From Flavivirga amylovorans (GTDB lineage: Bacteria > Bacteroidota > Bacteroidia > Flavobacteriales > Flavobacteriaceae), in assembly GCF_030540875.1 (NCBI RefSeq), contig NZ_JAUOEM010000004.1, positions 543,876 to 607,875 on the forward strand: a stretch of DNA of 64,000 bases, read 5' to 3'. The notes beneath the pieces are model-generated. The model ran no database searches. It was given only the letters and a program-made list of their open reading frames with translations, and was not told where the DNA came from. Position numbers and translations under genes: made by a program. This document shows, one piece after another, positions 18,036 to 28,317 of this stretch (its first letter is position 1; each line of letters starts with the position of its first letter).

Positions 18036-19541
18036 TTAATAACCTGTATTTTGAGTTAAATTTCCGTTGCCTAGAGTAATTTGGGCTTGTGGTTTTGGAA
18101 AGAATTCCAGTCTTGGTTTGTAATACTGAGGTCTCCCTTGAAAATTAATCATTTCTTCCAATCTTTCAGTTCTTATCCAGTCAAACCAATTTTCTCCTTC
18201 ACATGCAAATTCTAAAACACGCTCTCTGTACAACAATTGCCTAAATTCTTCTTTTGTGCTGGCATCTGTAGTTGTATAATCTGCTGGAGTAGCTCTTTCT
18301 GGCTCACCATTCTTTCCTTTTCTTGCTCTTTCTCGAACAGCATTAAGAGCATCGAAAGCTATTTGAGTAGGGCCGTTGACCTCATTTTCAGCTTCAGCAA
18401 GATATAATATTAGATTAGCAAACCTTAAATAGGTCCAGTTATTTGAATTGTCATTCCAAGTACTACCGGTACTTTGGAATTTTTTTTCAAGAAACAAGGA
18501 ACCAAGTGGATCTGTATTGGTAGTAACCATTGTTACTTGTTTTCTATAGTCATCATCTTCAAAATAGGTTCTCAACCAGTCGTTAATAAGCAGCCCACTA
18601 ACTGATGTTGGAAATGCAGATGAAATAAGCCCAGGAGTTTGGTCAAAATTAATTTCGTATACAGCTTCCGGACCGTTCTCGTTAGCTGGTTGACCTATAG
18701 TTACACTTCCTGTACCTCCAGAACCAGAAAAAGCAGGAGAAACAACTAAATAAAATAAATTTTGAAAGTCTGGCTCTAAAGAATAATTATATGGTGAAGC
18801 GGAAATAGAAGGGTTATTTGAATCTACAATTTTCTTCACTTGCTCTAAGGCTAATGCCCATTTAGAGGTGTCTTTAAGCGGATGACCAGCCATAAAAATA
18901 TATATCTTAGCCAAAAGACCAGTGGCTGAACCTTTTGTTGCATAGCCATTTCCATAGGGATTCTCTAATCCTAATATAGTTTCAGCCATTTTTAAATCAT
19001 CTACAATGGCTTCGTAAACTTCGGCAATTTCAGATTCTGGCAAAGAAGAGCCAGCCAAATCAACTGTTGGGCTTAAATGTAATGGTACTTTACCAAACAA
19101 TCTTACCAAATCAAAATAAGATACAGCCCTTAGAAATAAAAGCTCTCCCTTTAGTGCATCTTTTTTCTCTTCGCTTTCAAATTCAATACCATCAATCCTA
19201 TCTAAAGCCAAGTTTACGTTATTAATTAGTTTATAGTTGGCGTCCCATAACAGAGAAGAAAAAAACCAATTAGATTCGAATGATAGGTTCTCCCAAGGGT
19301 CACCAGGCCCTCTTTTGTAATCACCTGCAGGCCATGTTTGGGCATAGTGTATACCCCAGGAATACAAATCTAAACTACTATGTAATCCTATAGCTCCTAA
19401 AGTTGCAAGTTCTAAATCAGATTGTGATTGATAAAAATTGTTAGGAGAGATTGTTGTAAGTGGTACTTCATTTAATTCGTCTTCACATGAAGTAAGACAA
19501 AATAAGAATAAAGTTAGGGTTAAATAAATTATATTCTTCAT
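18036..19541 (-). CDS. SusD/RagB family glycan-binding lipoprotein
   Basis: 501 aa. Signal peptide with lipobox FCLTSC, lipidated Cys at 19. SusD N-terminal motifs (LNEVPLTTISPNNFYQ) and the TPR-like helical region are present. The C-terminal RagB motif includes LLYRERVLEFACEGENWFDW followed by IRTERL. SusD proteins form a lid on the SusC channel and bind the oligosaccharide outside the cell. The start lies 13 nt downstream of the susC stop. The pairing with rhaM, GH78 and GH127 points to a rhamnose-containing glycan. Confidence 0.95.
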   Translation of the reverse strand: MKNIIYLTLTLFLFCLTSCEDELNEVPLTTISPNNFYQSQSDLELATLGAIGLHSSLDLYSWGIHYAQTWPAGDYKRGPGDPWENLSFESNWFFSSLLWDANYKLINNVNLALDRIDGIEFESEEKKDALKGELLFLRAVSYFDLVRLFGKVPLHLSPTVDLAGSSLPESEIAEVYEAIVDDLKMAETILGLENPYGNGYATKGSATGLLAKIYIFMAGHPLKDTSKWALALEQVKKIVDSNNPSISASPYNYSLEPDFQNLFYLVVSPAFSGSGGTGSVTIGQPANENGPEAVYEINFDQTPGLISSAFPTSVSGLLINDWLRTYFEDDDYRKQVTMVTTNTDPLGSLFLEKKFQSTGSTWNDNSNNWTYLRFANLILYLAEAENEVNGPTQIAFDALNAVRERARKGKNGEPERATPADYTTTDASTKEEFRQLLYRERVLEFACEGENWFDWIRTERLEEMINFQGRPQYYKPRLEFFPKPQAQITLGNGNLTQNTGY

Positions 19542-19553
19542 AGTTTTTGTTTT

Positions 19554-22500
19554 TTAAAATTGTACTTCAGCTCCAATAGTCCACAATCTGGTTCGTGGAT
19601 AACTACCTACATCAATACCAGGAGTAAGAACGCTTTGTCCGTAACCACTAACCTCAGGGTCATATCCGCTATAATTGCTAAATGTATACAGGTTTTGCGC
19701 CGTTAAACTAAATCTAAACTTAGTTTTGGAATTAGGTAGTTTATAATTATATATAAGCGATAATGTTTTAATCCTTAGGAAAGATCCATCCTCAATTAAC
19801 CTATCTGAAGTGACATTGTTAACAGCTCCTGCTGAAGGACGAGGATAAAAAGCATCTGTGTTTTCTGGTGTCCAAAAATCACTTAAGTATTCTTGAGTAG
19901 GCACTCCGAAGAATGATCCATAAGTACCATACAATAAATTTTGATTTAAAATTTCATTTCCAAAATTTCCTACTAATAATGAATTTAGTTCCCAATTTTT
20001 GAATCTAAAATTATTGGAAATACCTATTGTAAACTCAGGAAACGCATTTCCAAGAAGGACTTTGTCATCATCAGTAATGGCTCCATCTCCATCGGTATCC
20101 TTAAATTTTAAGTCTCCCTCAAATGTTGACCCTCCAAAAGTTGGTGCTCCATTTGTTATATCCTCAGCAGTTAATAGACCATCTGTTTCATAGCCCCAAA
20201 AATCTCCTAACTGTCCACCAACTCTTAGTCTATGTGTGTAATCTGCTTGACCATTTTGTGCATTATAAAATTCTACGCCCTCACCTAAATCTACTATTTC
20301 ATTTTCATTTCTGGCATAGTTAAATGCAAAATCCCACCCAAAGTTATCTTTGTTTATAATTTTACCAGACAAAGAAATTTCAAAACCTGTATTTTTAATT
20401 GTACCAAAATTTGACAGGATAGAATTGAATCCAGATTCAGAAGGAATGTCTTTAGCTTGTAATAAATCCTCGGTTTCTTTTTCGTATAGATCCATAGTAA
20501 GATTAAATCTGTTACTTAAGAATGACAGATCTAGCCCATAATCTATCTGTGTTGTTGTTTCCCAAGTTAAATCCTTATTTTCGGAAGTGTTAGTAACAAT
20601 ACCAGTTGCTTGACCATTTCTAAACCCGAAGTTTAAAGGGGCTAGGGTAGATAAAGATTGAAATGGGCTTATCGCTTGATTTCCACTTGTTCCGTAACTA
20701 AACCTGAATTTTCCAGTTGAAACTACCTTACGTAATTTCTCAAAAAATGATTCACTTGAAAATGTCCAACCCAAACCAACAGAAGGGAAGAACGCCCATT
20801 TTTTATTTTCAGCAAACTTACTAGAAGCATCTGCTCTACCTGTTAATGTCAATAAATATCTACCCTTGTAGCTAAATGAGCCTCTTGCAAATCCTGAAAT
20901 TAAAGTAGATTCAACAAAATTTCTTTGAGGTATAGAAATATTTTGGTACAGAGGAATGAGGTAAAGACCATTATCTGTTGGAATACTTAAATTTTCAGCA
21001 TTAAGTACTGCGCCTCTGGCGTTTTCCTTTTGAAATGTATTACCAACAACTACGTTTACATTGAAATCTTCTGTGTTTTTATTATACGTAAGGAAGTTTT
21101 CATTGATGTATGAATTTGTTCTCCAATCACTTTGAAATGTTCTTTGTCTAGCATCAAAACCAAAAGCCGTTAAGTTATTCCAATAACTATCATTGGCACT
21201 AAATGTTCTGTTGTATGCTGTTCTTACTGTAAAGTTTAAGTTGTCATTAAATTTGTAAATCAAATCCATACTACCCTGAAAAATATTATAACGCCTTTGG
21301 TTAATAGTATTCTCTAAATCTAATAGTGGGTTTAATAATCCTGAGGATGAACCTCTGTCAGGAAGAAGAAGAAAGACTTGATAAAGTTGATTATCCGTAG
21401 ATAGTGCTGGACTTGTTATTAATGATTTTAGAATAGAACCACTGGGAGATAGACCTCCAGGTGTTGTGCTCTGATTTGTACTTTCCGCCCTATCATTTAA
21501 ATCTGCTGAATAGTTAAGGTTAACAACTGCTTTGAATCTTTTATTCAAGTTAGCATCTAGATTTAATCTAAATGCCCCTTTTCTGTATTTTGAAAATTTA
21601 ACGACACCTTCGTCTGTTAAATAATTTCCTGATATTAAATACCTTACTGAACTATTACCGCCACTTGCAGTTAACTGATAATTGGAAGTAACAGCGGGCC
21701 TGAAAATTTCTCTTTGCCAATCTGTACCTTCACCTAACTCCTCTGGGCTAGGAAAGACAACACTTTGTAAGCCATCAACGGTAAACCTTTCATCACCATT
21801 ATAATAAGGTTCTCCACCAAGATTAGTGTTAGCTAAATTTATATGTGTTGCAAACTCTCTTGCAGTTGCAAGTGGTATAGATTTTGGTCTTTCGGCAAAC
21901 GTAGTAAATGTATTGAAAGTAATATTGCTTTCTCCTGCTTTTCCTTTTTTTGTTTTGATAATGATTACGCCATTAGCACCTCTTGAACCATATATTGCAG
22001 CTGAGGAAGCGTCTTTTAAAACTTCAACAGACTCTATGTCGTTAGGGTTCAAGGAAGCCAATGCGTTCGTTGGAGCAAATCCATTTATCTCTTCAGCCGA
22101 ACGCGAAGCATCATTAAATTGAGGTACGCCATCAATTACATAAAGCGGTTGGTTTCCTCCTGATAATGAGGTAGCTCCTCTAACTTGAATGTTAATACCT
22201 CCACCTGGTTCTGATGACGTGCTGGTTATATTTACCCCTGCCATACGTCCTTGTATGGCGTTTTCAAGGTTTGTAGTAGGGAATTCCTGCAACTCAGAAC
22301 TAGTGACTTTTGAAGAAGATCCAGTAAAATCACTTTTTTTAACAGTACCATAACCAACTAATACTACCTCTGATAGTTCCTCTTGACTTTGCTCAAGATT
22401 AAAGTTAATCTCACGTCTTCCATTAATATTTTCTTCAATTGTTTTATACCCTAAAAAAGAAATTACCAGAATATCATCAGAATTTGCTTTAATTTCATAA

Positions 22501-22691
22501 TTACCGTCAAAATCTGAAACGGTACCAGCATTTGTGCCTTTCACTATGATTGAGGTTCCAGGTAGTGGTAACCCTTTACTTTTTACTGTTCCAGATATTG
22601 TATTTTGTGCAGATGCAATAAAGCTTAATAAGAATAGAAAATAAAAGAGAATATGGCTTTTCTTCTCTTTAAATTTACCAATAATTTTCAT
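19554..22691 (-). CDS. SusC/RagA family TonB-dependent oligosaccharide transporter
   Basis: 1045 aa. The signal peptide ends ...FIASAQ. A carboxypeptidase-regulatory-like domain follows (ISGTVKSKGLPLPGTSIIVK, about 32-110), then the TonB plug with the SusC hallmark LVGYGTVKKSDFTGS (~112) and SLNPNDIESVEVLKDASSAA (~213-232). The beta-barrel ends ...RTRLWTIGAEVQF. It imports oligosaccharides across the outer membrane with TonB energy. It is first gene of the minus-strand operon; its promoter carries the GntR-locus motif at 22765-22781. Full length, no damage seen. Confidence 0.96.
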   Translation of the reverse strand: MKIIGKFKEKKSHILFYFLFLLSFIASAQNTISGTVKSKGLPLPGTSIIVKGTNAGTVSDFDGNYEIKANSDDILVISFLGYKTIEENINGRREINFNLEQSQEELSEVVLVGYGTVKKSDFTGSSSKVTSSELQEFPTTNLENAIQGRMAGVNITSTSSEPGGGINIQVRGATSLSGGNQPLYVIDGVPQFNDASRSAEEINGFAPTNALASLNPNDIESVEVLKDASSAAIYGSRGANGVIIIKTKKGKAGESNITFNTFTTFAERPKSIPLATAREFATHINLANTNLGGEPYYNGDERFTVDGLQSVVFPSPEELGEGTDWQREIFRPAVTSNYQLTASGGNSSVRYLISGNYLTDEGVVKFSKYRKGAFRLNLDANLNKRFKAVVNLNYSADLNDRAESTNQSTTPGGLSPSGSILKSLITSPALSTDNQLYQVFLLLPDRGSSSGLLNPLLDLENTINQRRYNIFQGSMDLIYKFNDNLNFTVRTAYNRTFSANDSYWNNLTAFGFDARQRTFQSDWRTNSYINENFLTYNKNTEDFNVNVVVGNTFQKENARGAVLNAENLSIPTDNGLYLIPLYQNISIPQRNFVESTLISGFARGSFSYKGRYLLTLTGRADASSKFAENKKWAFFPSVGLGWTFSSESFFEKLRKVVSTGKFRFSYGTSGNQAISPFQSLSTLAPLNFGFRNGQATGIVTNTSENKDLTWETTTQIDYGLDLSFLSNRFNLTMDLYEKETEDLLQAKDIPSESGFNSILSNFGTIKNTGFEISLSGKIINKDNFGWDFAFNYARNENEIVDLGEGVEFYNAQNGQADYTHRLRVGGQLGDFWGYETDGLLTAEDITNGAPTFGGSTFEGDLKFKDTDGDGAITDDDKVLLGNAFPEFTIGISNNFRFKNWELNSLLVGNFGNEILNQNLLYGTYGSFFGVPTQEYLSDFWTPENTDAFYPRPSAGAVNNVTSDRLIEDGSFLRIKTLSLIYNYKLPNSKTKFRFSLTAQNLYTFSNYSGYDPEVSGYGQSVLTPGIDVGSYPRTRLWTIGAEVQF

Positions 22692-22736
22692 AAAATTTAG
22701 TTTAAGTTGTTTTACACCTTAATATTAAGGTTGCTT

Positions 22737-22781
22737 CAAATTTATAGGGTAATGATCTATAAAGTATCCTGCACAATGCTG
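22737..22781 (-). promoter_or_regulatory. susC promoter: regulator motif plus -7 box
   Basis: Reading on the minus strand: CAGCATTGTGCAGGATA (22781-22765), exactly 20 nt, then TAAATTTG (22744-22737), a perfect TAnnTTTG. The motif occupies the -33 position; no separate TTTG is present. It is the same motif and spacing as at 24040-24084 and 28318-28362. Confidence 0.75.
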
Positions 22782-22932
22782 TAAAAAAGAAAAAAGGTAT
22801 ATAGATGGTTGTTCTTTTCAATTAAATTAGCAAGAATTTAATTGCATTGAAAAAGTTTACGGTTATAGGGTAATTTCAAAAACAATAAAATAGAGATTTT
22901 TTGTTAGTGTTTATTTAGCCTATAATAGTTTT

Positions 22933-23979
22933 TTATAAAGAAGTTCTATCTATAAAATGAAATGGGACTTTGAATTTACCCTTTTCTTTATTCATAATCA
23001 TTTTTGCTGCAGTTTCTCCCATTGTTTTAAAGTCGGTAGAAATAACTGTAATGCCTAATAAATCTTTTAAAGGTGTTTCATTATAAGAAATAATCCCTAT
23101 GTCTTGTCCTAAAATAAATTCCTCATCCCTAATTTGTTTAACAAGGTTTACAAGATCTGGCTCTTCAATTGTTATAAATAGATCTCCTCTTTTTAGAATC
23201 ATATCATCATATACTTCATCAAGTATTTCAAAGTTTATGGATTTTTCTACACAAAATTTCCTAAAGCCATGTAAAATTCTTCTAGGATATGGGTAAACAG
23301 CTTTATTCGGATAAATTAAAATTATTCTTTTATACTTTGATATTTTTTGGAACCCTTCTTTTAGCGCATTGTATATATCATTCTCAAAATCTTGAAAAAT
23401 TTCAACAATTTTTCCTTCAATTTTAAATTTGATATTGTCTAGTATAACTAATTTTTGTTTTGGGATTTTTTTTATCGAATTTATAACAGCATCTGTAAAA
23501 CTTACGTGTCTTAAATCTTCGGTCTTAAAGTGTGGCATTATTACATAAAAATCATACGCAGATTTATTTTTTTCCATCAAATTTAGAAAAAGTGATTCAT
23601 CACAATGATAGACATGCAAATCTGTGTGCGCAGTTGCTCCAATAGCATTTATGAAGGCGTTATACGTTGATAGCTTGTAAGAACTTAACTTATTAACCAA
23701 AAAAAGAATATTGGTTTTAGAGAGTAGTTTTGTTCGTGATACATAGTAGCCTTTTCCTCTTATGGAAACTATAATTTTTCGTTCTTTTAGAATGTTATAT
23801 GCTTTTTCTACTGTATCTCTTGATAAATAGAATTCTTCACTTAACTCATTTATGGATGGCATTTTTTGATCCATAGAAAAATTACCATTAGCAATATTAT
23901 AGATTACTGAATCTACAATTTGTTTGTATTTGGGAATTCGCGAATTTTCATCAATAGATATTTCCTGTAATGTGCTCAT
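22933..23979 (-). CDS. GntR-family regulator with sugar-binding (LacI-like) domain
   Basis: 348 aa. The N-terminal winged helix (about 12-80) includes SRIPKYKQIVDSVIYNIANG and the recognition region LSEEFYLSRDTVEKAYNILK, closing with VSIRGKGYYVS. The rest is a periplasmic-binding-protein-like effector domain (about 85-345), the layout of GntR/LacI hybrid regulators used for sugar control in Bacteroidota. It is encoded between susC and the exoprotein genes, so it is the obvious candidate to bind the shared CAGGATA motif. The ligand is probably L-rhamnose or a derivative (inference). Confidence 0.9.
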   Translation of the reverse strand: MSTLQEISIDENSRIPKYKQIVDSVIYNIANGNFSMDQKMPSINELSEEFYLSRDTVEKAYNILKERKIIVSIRGKGYYVSRTKLLSKTNILFLVNKLSSYKLSTYNAFINAIGATAHTDLHVYHCDESLFLNLMEKNKSAYDFYVIMPHFKTEDLRHVSFTDAVINSIKKIPKQKLVILDNIKFKIEGKIVEIFQDFENDIYNALKEGFQKISKYKRIILIYPNKAVYPYPRRILHGFRKFCVEKSINFEILDEVYDDMILKRGDLFITIEEPDLVNLVKQIRDEEFILGQDIGIISYNETPLKDLLGITVISTDFKTMGETAAKMIMNKEKGKFKVPFHFIDRTSL

Positions 23980-24039
23980 TGTTTGTTAAAAAAGTGCTTT
24001 GTAAAGAAAACAAAAAAAATAACGTTCTCAAAACTTAAG

Positions 24040-24084
24040 CAGTACAGTGCAGGATAGAATTCAGAAAGACAAGCCATAGTTTTA
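24040..24084 (+). promoter_or_regulatory. Exoprotein operon promoter: regulator motif plus -7 box
   Basis: CAGTACAGTGCAGGATA (24040-24056), exactly 20 nt, then TAGTTTTA (24077-24084), seven of eight positions of TAnnTTTG. The motif contains CAG at a 5-nt period three times. The implied start leaves a leader of about 90 nt before 24179. It lies in the intergenic region shared with the divergent GntR gene. Confidence 0.7.
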
Positions 24085-24178
24085 TACCTGAACAACGATA
24101 CTTTTAAGTAGATGTAATAATTATCCTAAAACTGTCTTTTGTTTAACAAGAATTTTACTAACTAAAATATTTATACGT

Positions 24179-25504
24179 ATGAAACATCTTTTACTTTTTA
24201 CATTTATTATTCTCCCTTTTGCCTTTCTGCAAGGTCAACCAGCCTATTCAGATGCCAATGGTACAATTGCTATTTTAATAGGAAGCGGAGATGGATGGAC
24301 TTTCAATGGTGCATGGGGCGGGGCTTCGCAAACATGGTTAAATAGCGGTCAAGTTATGAACCCTCCAAGCGATACAGCATGGGCTGAAAGAGATTTAAGT
24401 GATTTTGCAGGAACCTCAAAATACGTTTATGTTATGTGGCATAAAAATGGTGGGTTTAGAGCAGATGCTGCTAGATATAGAGTTTATGATGGTTCTGGCG
24501 ACATTTACAGTGGTACTGCAAATCAATGGGCGCATGCAGACGGTATAAGCCGTCAAGATGATACCTTTTCTGGTTGGTTGCTTCTAGATAATAAAAAGAT
24601 TAATATCACTGCAAGTACAAAACTTAGAGTGTCTCAAGATGCTCCTGTAATTGGTGGGCAAGAGTTTATGCAAAACGATGCCATATTATTATCTGATTTT
24701 CCAATTATTGATAATACTTCCTTGGGAGCTACTTCAAACTTTGAAGTATTTCCTTCTTTATCGGGAGATAGTGATGGAGAACAAGGCGTAGGACATCATT
24801 GGGGCATGCAAGGTTTGGGCTATCAATATACGGTTACTAATGGAAATTCATTTACAACTACGTTATCGCCTAGCGTATTCACTGATTTATTGGAAGAAGA
24901 TTATGTTGTGCAAGTTTCTTGGGATTATTTGAATACTGATGATATAAATGTTACCAATGCCAAATACAGCGTTAATAGTGTTGAAACAAGTGATACTGTT
25001 AATCAGAACAGAGAAGCGTCAAATCAAGGCGGTAGTTTTGTTTCAGGAAACTCCTACGGAAGTTGGTCTGGATTTTATAGTTTGGCTGGACAACATGCTC
25101 ATACCACTGTTAGCCCCGTTAATGTTAGCAGTACGTATAATAGTGCTCTACAAGGAACCAAGAGGCTTTTATATGACATGATAAGATTTGTTCCGGTATC
25201 GCAATTAGGTACACTTAGTACCGATAATTTTAATTTTGAGAAAAAAGGTGATGTTGGCCTAAGAAATTATCCAAATCCATTTAATAATGAAACAACTTTT
25301 TCCTATTCATTACCTAATAGTGGAAAAGTTTCAATAAGAATTTATAATAGTATTGGTGTTTCCGTTTCAGAAATTTTGAACGAGACTCAGGCAAAAGGGT
25401 CTCATACAATAAACTACAAAAACCAAAACCTAGTTACTGGAGTATACTATTGTGTACTAAAATTTAACGGAAAAGCAACTACAAACAAGCTAATAGTAAA
25501 TTAA
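24179..25504 (+). CDS. Type IX-secreted protein with two golvesin-like domains
   Basis: 441 aa. A signal peptide (ends ...AFLQGQ) is followed by two beta-sandwich modules (about 25-180 and 185-345). Each carries the golvesin C-terminal-like pattern of an 'RADAARYRVYD' type strand, a VNQ/ANQW turn and a closing hydrophobic strand (ILLSDFP, DMIRFVP). The last 75 residues are a type A sorting tag: LRNYPNPFNNETTFSYSLP ... GVYYCVLKFNGK. It is strongly similar to the C-terminal half of the next protein, so the two arose by duplication. There is no catalytic motif; glycan or surface binding is the likely role. It is expressed from the motif promoter at 24040. Confidence 0.8.
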   Translation: MKHLLLFTFIILPFAFLQGQPAYSDANGTIAILIGSGDGWTFNGAWGGASQTWLNSGQVMNPPSDTAWAERDLSDFAGTSKYVYVMWHKNGGFRADAARYRVYDGSGDIYSGTANQWAHADGISRQDDTFSGWLLLDNKKINITASTKLRVSQDAPVIGGQEFMQNDAILLSDFPIIDNTSLGATSNFEVFPSLSGDSDGEQGVGHHWGMQGLGYQYTVTNGNSFTTTLSPSVFTDLLEEDYVVQVSWDYLNTDDINVTNAKYSVNSVETSDTVNQNREASNQGGSFVSGNSYGSWSGFYSLAGQHAHTTVSPVNVSSTYNSALQGTKRLLYDMIRFVPVSQLGTLSTDNFNFEKKGDVGLRNYPNPFNNETTFSYSLPNSGKVSIRIYNSIGVSVSEILNETQAKGSHTINYKNQNLVTGVYYCVLKFNGKATTNKLIVN

Positions 25505-25514
25505 ATGTTGATAT

Positions 25515-28130
25515 ATGAAAAAGAAAACTTTTTATTTTTTTTACATTAGTTTTTTTTATTTTTTTTTAGCACAAAGTCAACCATTAATTGATGTTCCAAG
25601 AGGAATGAGGTTGATTACACCAGTGCACTACTCATTTGGATGTGCCGCAGCTCCTGATGGTTCGGTTTATTTTACTGAATTTAACAGACAAATGTTAAGG
25701 CAGGTTGGAGCCGATGGAGGAGTAGCGATAAAAAGAATAGGGCTAACAGGAATGTTTGCCGCTGCATTTGATGATTCGGGAAACCTTTTTGTTGGACGTG
25801 ATTTGGGTGATGTAGGTAACGCAGCAATAATAACTAGAATTGAGTCAAATGGCACAGAAACAAATATTGTTACTGGAATTACCAGACCAAGAGGTATAGC
25901 TACAGACGCAAGCGGAAACGTCTATTTTGCCACGGAATCACCATCTCGTATTAGCAGATGGAACCAAAGTAATGGTTCTGTAGATATACTGGTAGATAAC
26001 CTGTTATCGCCTGCAGAAGGAGTTGCAGTCGCATCAGATGGAACGCTATACTTTAGTGAATATGGTAATCCAGAATCTGGGGTATCAGGTAGTGTAAAAA
26101 AAAGAGCAACAAATGGAACGATTAGCACGGTTCTAAGTAGTGGTATATGGAGAAGTAGAGGACTAGCTATAGACAATGCTGATGAGTTTTTATATTTATG
26201 TACCGAAGCAGATCAATCAGATCATGGAAATACAGGGCTTTTGGTAAAAATAAGACTATCTAATGGTTTGGCAACTAATGCTTTGCAAGGTATAGACTAC
26301 CCTCAGTTTCCATCTATTGGAGCTGATGGTAATGTTTATTTTACACTTACTCGTGATAGTTGGTTAGCTATGTATGACCCATCTACGATTACTGATGTTA
26401 GCGATTGGAGTGATAATTCCAGTGTTAAAATAGGTTTAAGTGAAGGTGATTGGACTTCTGGCGGTAATGGAACACCATTGACCATTGAAGTAGACAATAC
26501 TTTAACGTTTACGGGTAATATTTCAGCAGATGTAACAGATGGCACCGTACAAGGCTGGATAAGAATACCTGAAAGTTTGTTATCTGTAGATACGAATGAA
26601 TTATATTTACCATGTTACACTTCTGAAAACCCTACACCAGGTATTTTTAAATTGCCAAAGGTTACATATTCTGTAGGAACAGGTTCTTGTTTAATATCAG
26701 CAGTTGTGGTAAGAGATCAGATTGGCCAACGGTGGCCAATGCAAAATCCAGGTACTTGTAATGAAAGCCCAGCAGTAGGTTTCAGTGAGGAACCAACAGG
26801 ATACTTAATTTATTTTTCTTGGAGTACAGCAGATCGCATTGGAACGATAGCGCTTCCATCATATAGAGATACTGATGATACCATGACAATAATGACAGGA
26901 AGCGGTCCAGGTTGGATATATACAGGAGTGCCTTGGAATGTAACTGGGCAAACGTGGTTAAATAATGGTGCAGTCATGTCAATACCTAATGAGACAGCAT
27001 GGGCAGAAAAAGACCTTGGAGCTTTTTCTGGAACTTCAAAATACATTTATGTTATGTGGCACAAAAATGGTTCGTTTAGAGCGGATGCGGCCAGATATAG
27101 AGTTTATGATTATACGGAAGATAAATATAATGGTACTGTAAATCAATGGGTGCATGCAGATAATGTAAATCGACAAGACGACACCTTTTCAGGTTGGTAC
27201 CTTTTGGATAACAAAAAGATTAATATAACCCCAAGTACAAGAATTAGAATGTCTCAAGATGCACCTGTCATTGGAGGGCAAGAGTTTATGCAAAGTGATG
27301 CAGTACTTCTTACCGACTATCCCATTGTAGATAATACATCTTTAGGTTCGGCGTCAAATTTTGAATCTTTCCCAAATTTATCTGTTTCAAGTAGTGGAGA
27401 GCAAGGTGTAGGACATCATTGGGGAATGCAAGGGCTTGGTTACCAATATACAGTTACTGATGGTAATTCTTTTGCTACAAAATTAGACCCTAACGTTTTT
27501 TCAGATTTATTAGAGGAAGATTATTATGTTGAAGTGTCTTGGGATTATTTGGATACAGATGGCATAAATGTTACTAATGCCAAATACAGGGTTATGGGCG
27601 TTGAAACTAGTGACGTTGTCAATCAAAATAGAGAAACTACAAATCAAGGAGGCGGTTTTGTGAGCGGAAACTCAATAGGCTCGTGGTCTGGCTTTTTTAG
27701 ACTGGATGGAAAACATACCCATACTACAGCGAATCCTATTATCGTTAGTGGTGTATACAATAATACCCAATATGCAGGAAAAAGACTTGTTTATGATATG
27801 ATTAGGTTTATACCTGAATCACAATTAGCTACACTGAGTAACAATAGTTTTGATTTGGAGAAAAAAGGTGAAATGCAGATTCGTAATTACCCCAATCCTG
27901 TAGAAACTGAAACAACATTCATGTATTCATTGCCCATAGGTGGTAAAGTGTCATTAAAGGTCTATGATCTCAGTGGAGTTTGCATGTCAAATCTCATGAT
28001 TGATGAATTTCAAAGCAAAGGTAGTCATACTATCAAGTTTGATGCTAATAACCTGTCCTCAGGGCTTTATCTCTACACTTTGAATCTTGACGGTAATACC
28101 GTTTCAGGGAAGATGATCGTTTCTAAATAA
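25515..28130 (+). CDS. Type IX-secreted beta-propeller protein with two golvesin-like domains
   Basis: 871 aa, starting 10 nt after the previous stop. After the signal peptide, residues 25-300 show repeated SMP-30/NHL-like blades (DASGNVYFATE, ASDGTLYFSEYG, GADGNVYFTLT). A linker domain follows (~300-455), then two golvesin-like modules homologous to the neighbour (~460-780), and a type A sorting tag (IRNYPNPVETETTFMYSLP). A propeller of this type could be a lyase, lactonase or rhamnosidase-like enzyme, or only bind. I see no diagnostic active site and do not assign one. Co-transcription with the neighbour and the shared regulator motif place it in rhamnose-glycan use. Confidence 0.78.
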   Translation: MKKKTFYFFYISFFYFFLAQSQPLIDVPRGMRLITPVHYSFGCAAAPDGSVYFTEFNRQMLRQVGADGGVAIKRIGLTGMFAAAFDDSGNLFVGRDLGDVGNAAIITRIESNGTETNIVTGITRPRGIATDASGNVYFATESPSRISRWNQSNGSVDILVDNLLSPAEGVAVASDGTLYFSEYGNPESGVSGSVKKRATNGTISTVLSSGIWRSRGLAIDNADEFLYLCTEADQSDHGNTGLLVKIRLSNGLATNALQGIDYPQFPSIGADGNVYFTLTRDSWLAMYDPSTITDVSDWSDNSSVKIGLSEGDWTSGGNGTPLTIEVDNTLTFTGNISADVTDGTVQGWIRIPESLLSVDTNELYLPCYTSENPTPGIFKLPKVTYSVGTGSCLISAVVVRDQIGQRWPMQNPGTCNESPAVGFSEEPTGYLIYFSWSTADRIGTIALPSYRDTDDTMTIMTGSGPGWIYTGVPWNVTGQTWLNNGAVMSIPNETAWAEKDLGAFSGTSKYIYVMWHKNGSFRADAARYRVYDYTEDKYNGTVNQWVHADNVNRQDDTFSGWYLLDNKKINITPSTRIRMSQDAPVIGGQEFMQSDAVLLTDYPIVDNTSLGSASNFESFPNLSVSSSGEQGVGHHWGMQGLGYQYTVTDGNSFATKLDPNVFSDLLEEDYYVEVSWDYLDTDGINVTNAKYRVMGVETSDVVNQNRETTNQGGGFVSGNSIGSWSGFFRLDGKHTHTTANPIIVSGVYNNTQYAGKRLVYDMIRFIPESQLATLSNNSFDLEKKGEMQIRNYPNPVETETTFMYSLPIGGKVSLKVYDLSGVCMSNLMIDEFQSKGSHTIKFDANNLSSGLYLYTLNLDGNTVSGKMIVSK

Positions 28131-28184
28131 AATTCAATCTGTAATAATAATTTAGAAAGCACATATAATTTATTTAAGATTTAG

Positions 28185-28212
28185 AAAACCACTGGACTAT
28201 TCAGTGGTTTTT
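28185..28212 (+). terminator. Terminator after the exoprotein pair
   Basis: AAAACCACTG / CAGTGGTTTT, perfect 10-bp stem with a 7-nt loop, followed by TT and AT-rich sequence. It separates the exoprotein pair from the catabolic operon. Confidence 0.8.
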
Positions 28213-28317
28213 AAATTAAAGAAGTGCCTTTGTGTTGTTTGGAATTTTTATTAATGAGTGTAATTGTTTCATTTTCAATGTATTTAAATTGTAATTTTAG
28301 AATTACTTTTAAAATAA

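Noticed and set aside
20415..20421. CAGGATA inside susC
   Set aside because: It lacks the upstream CAG repeats and has no gene start downstream; a chance 7-mer.
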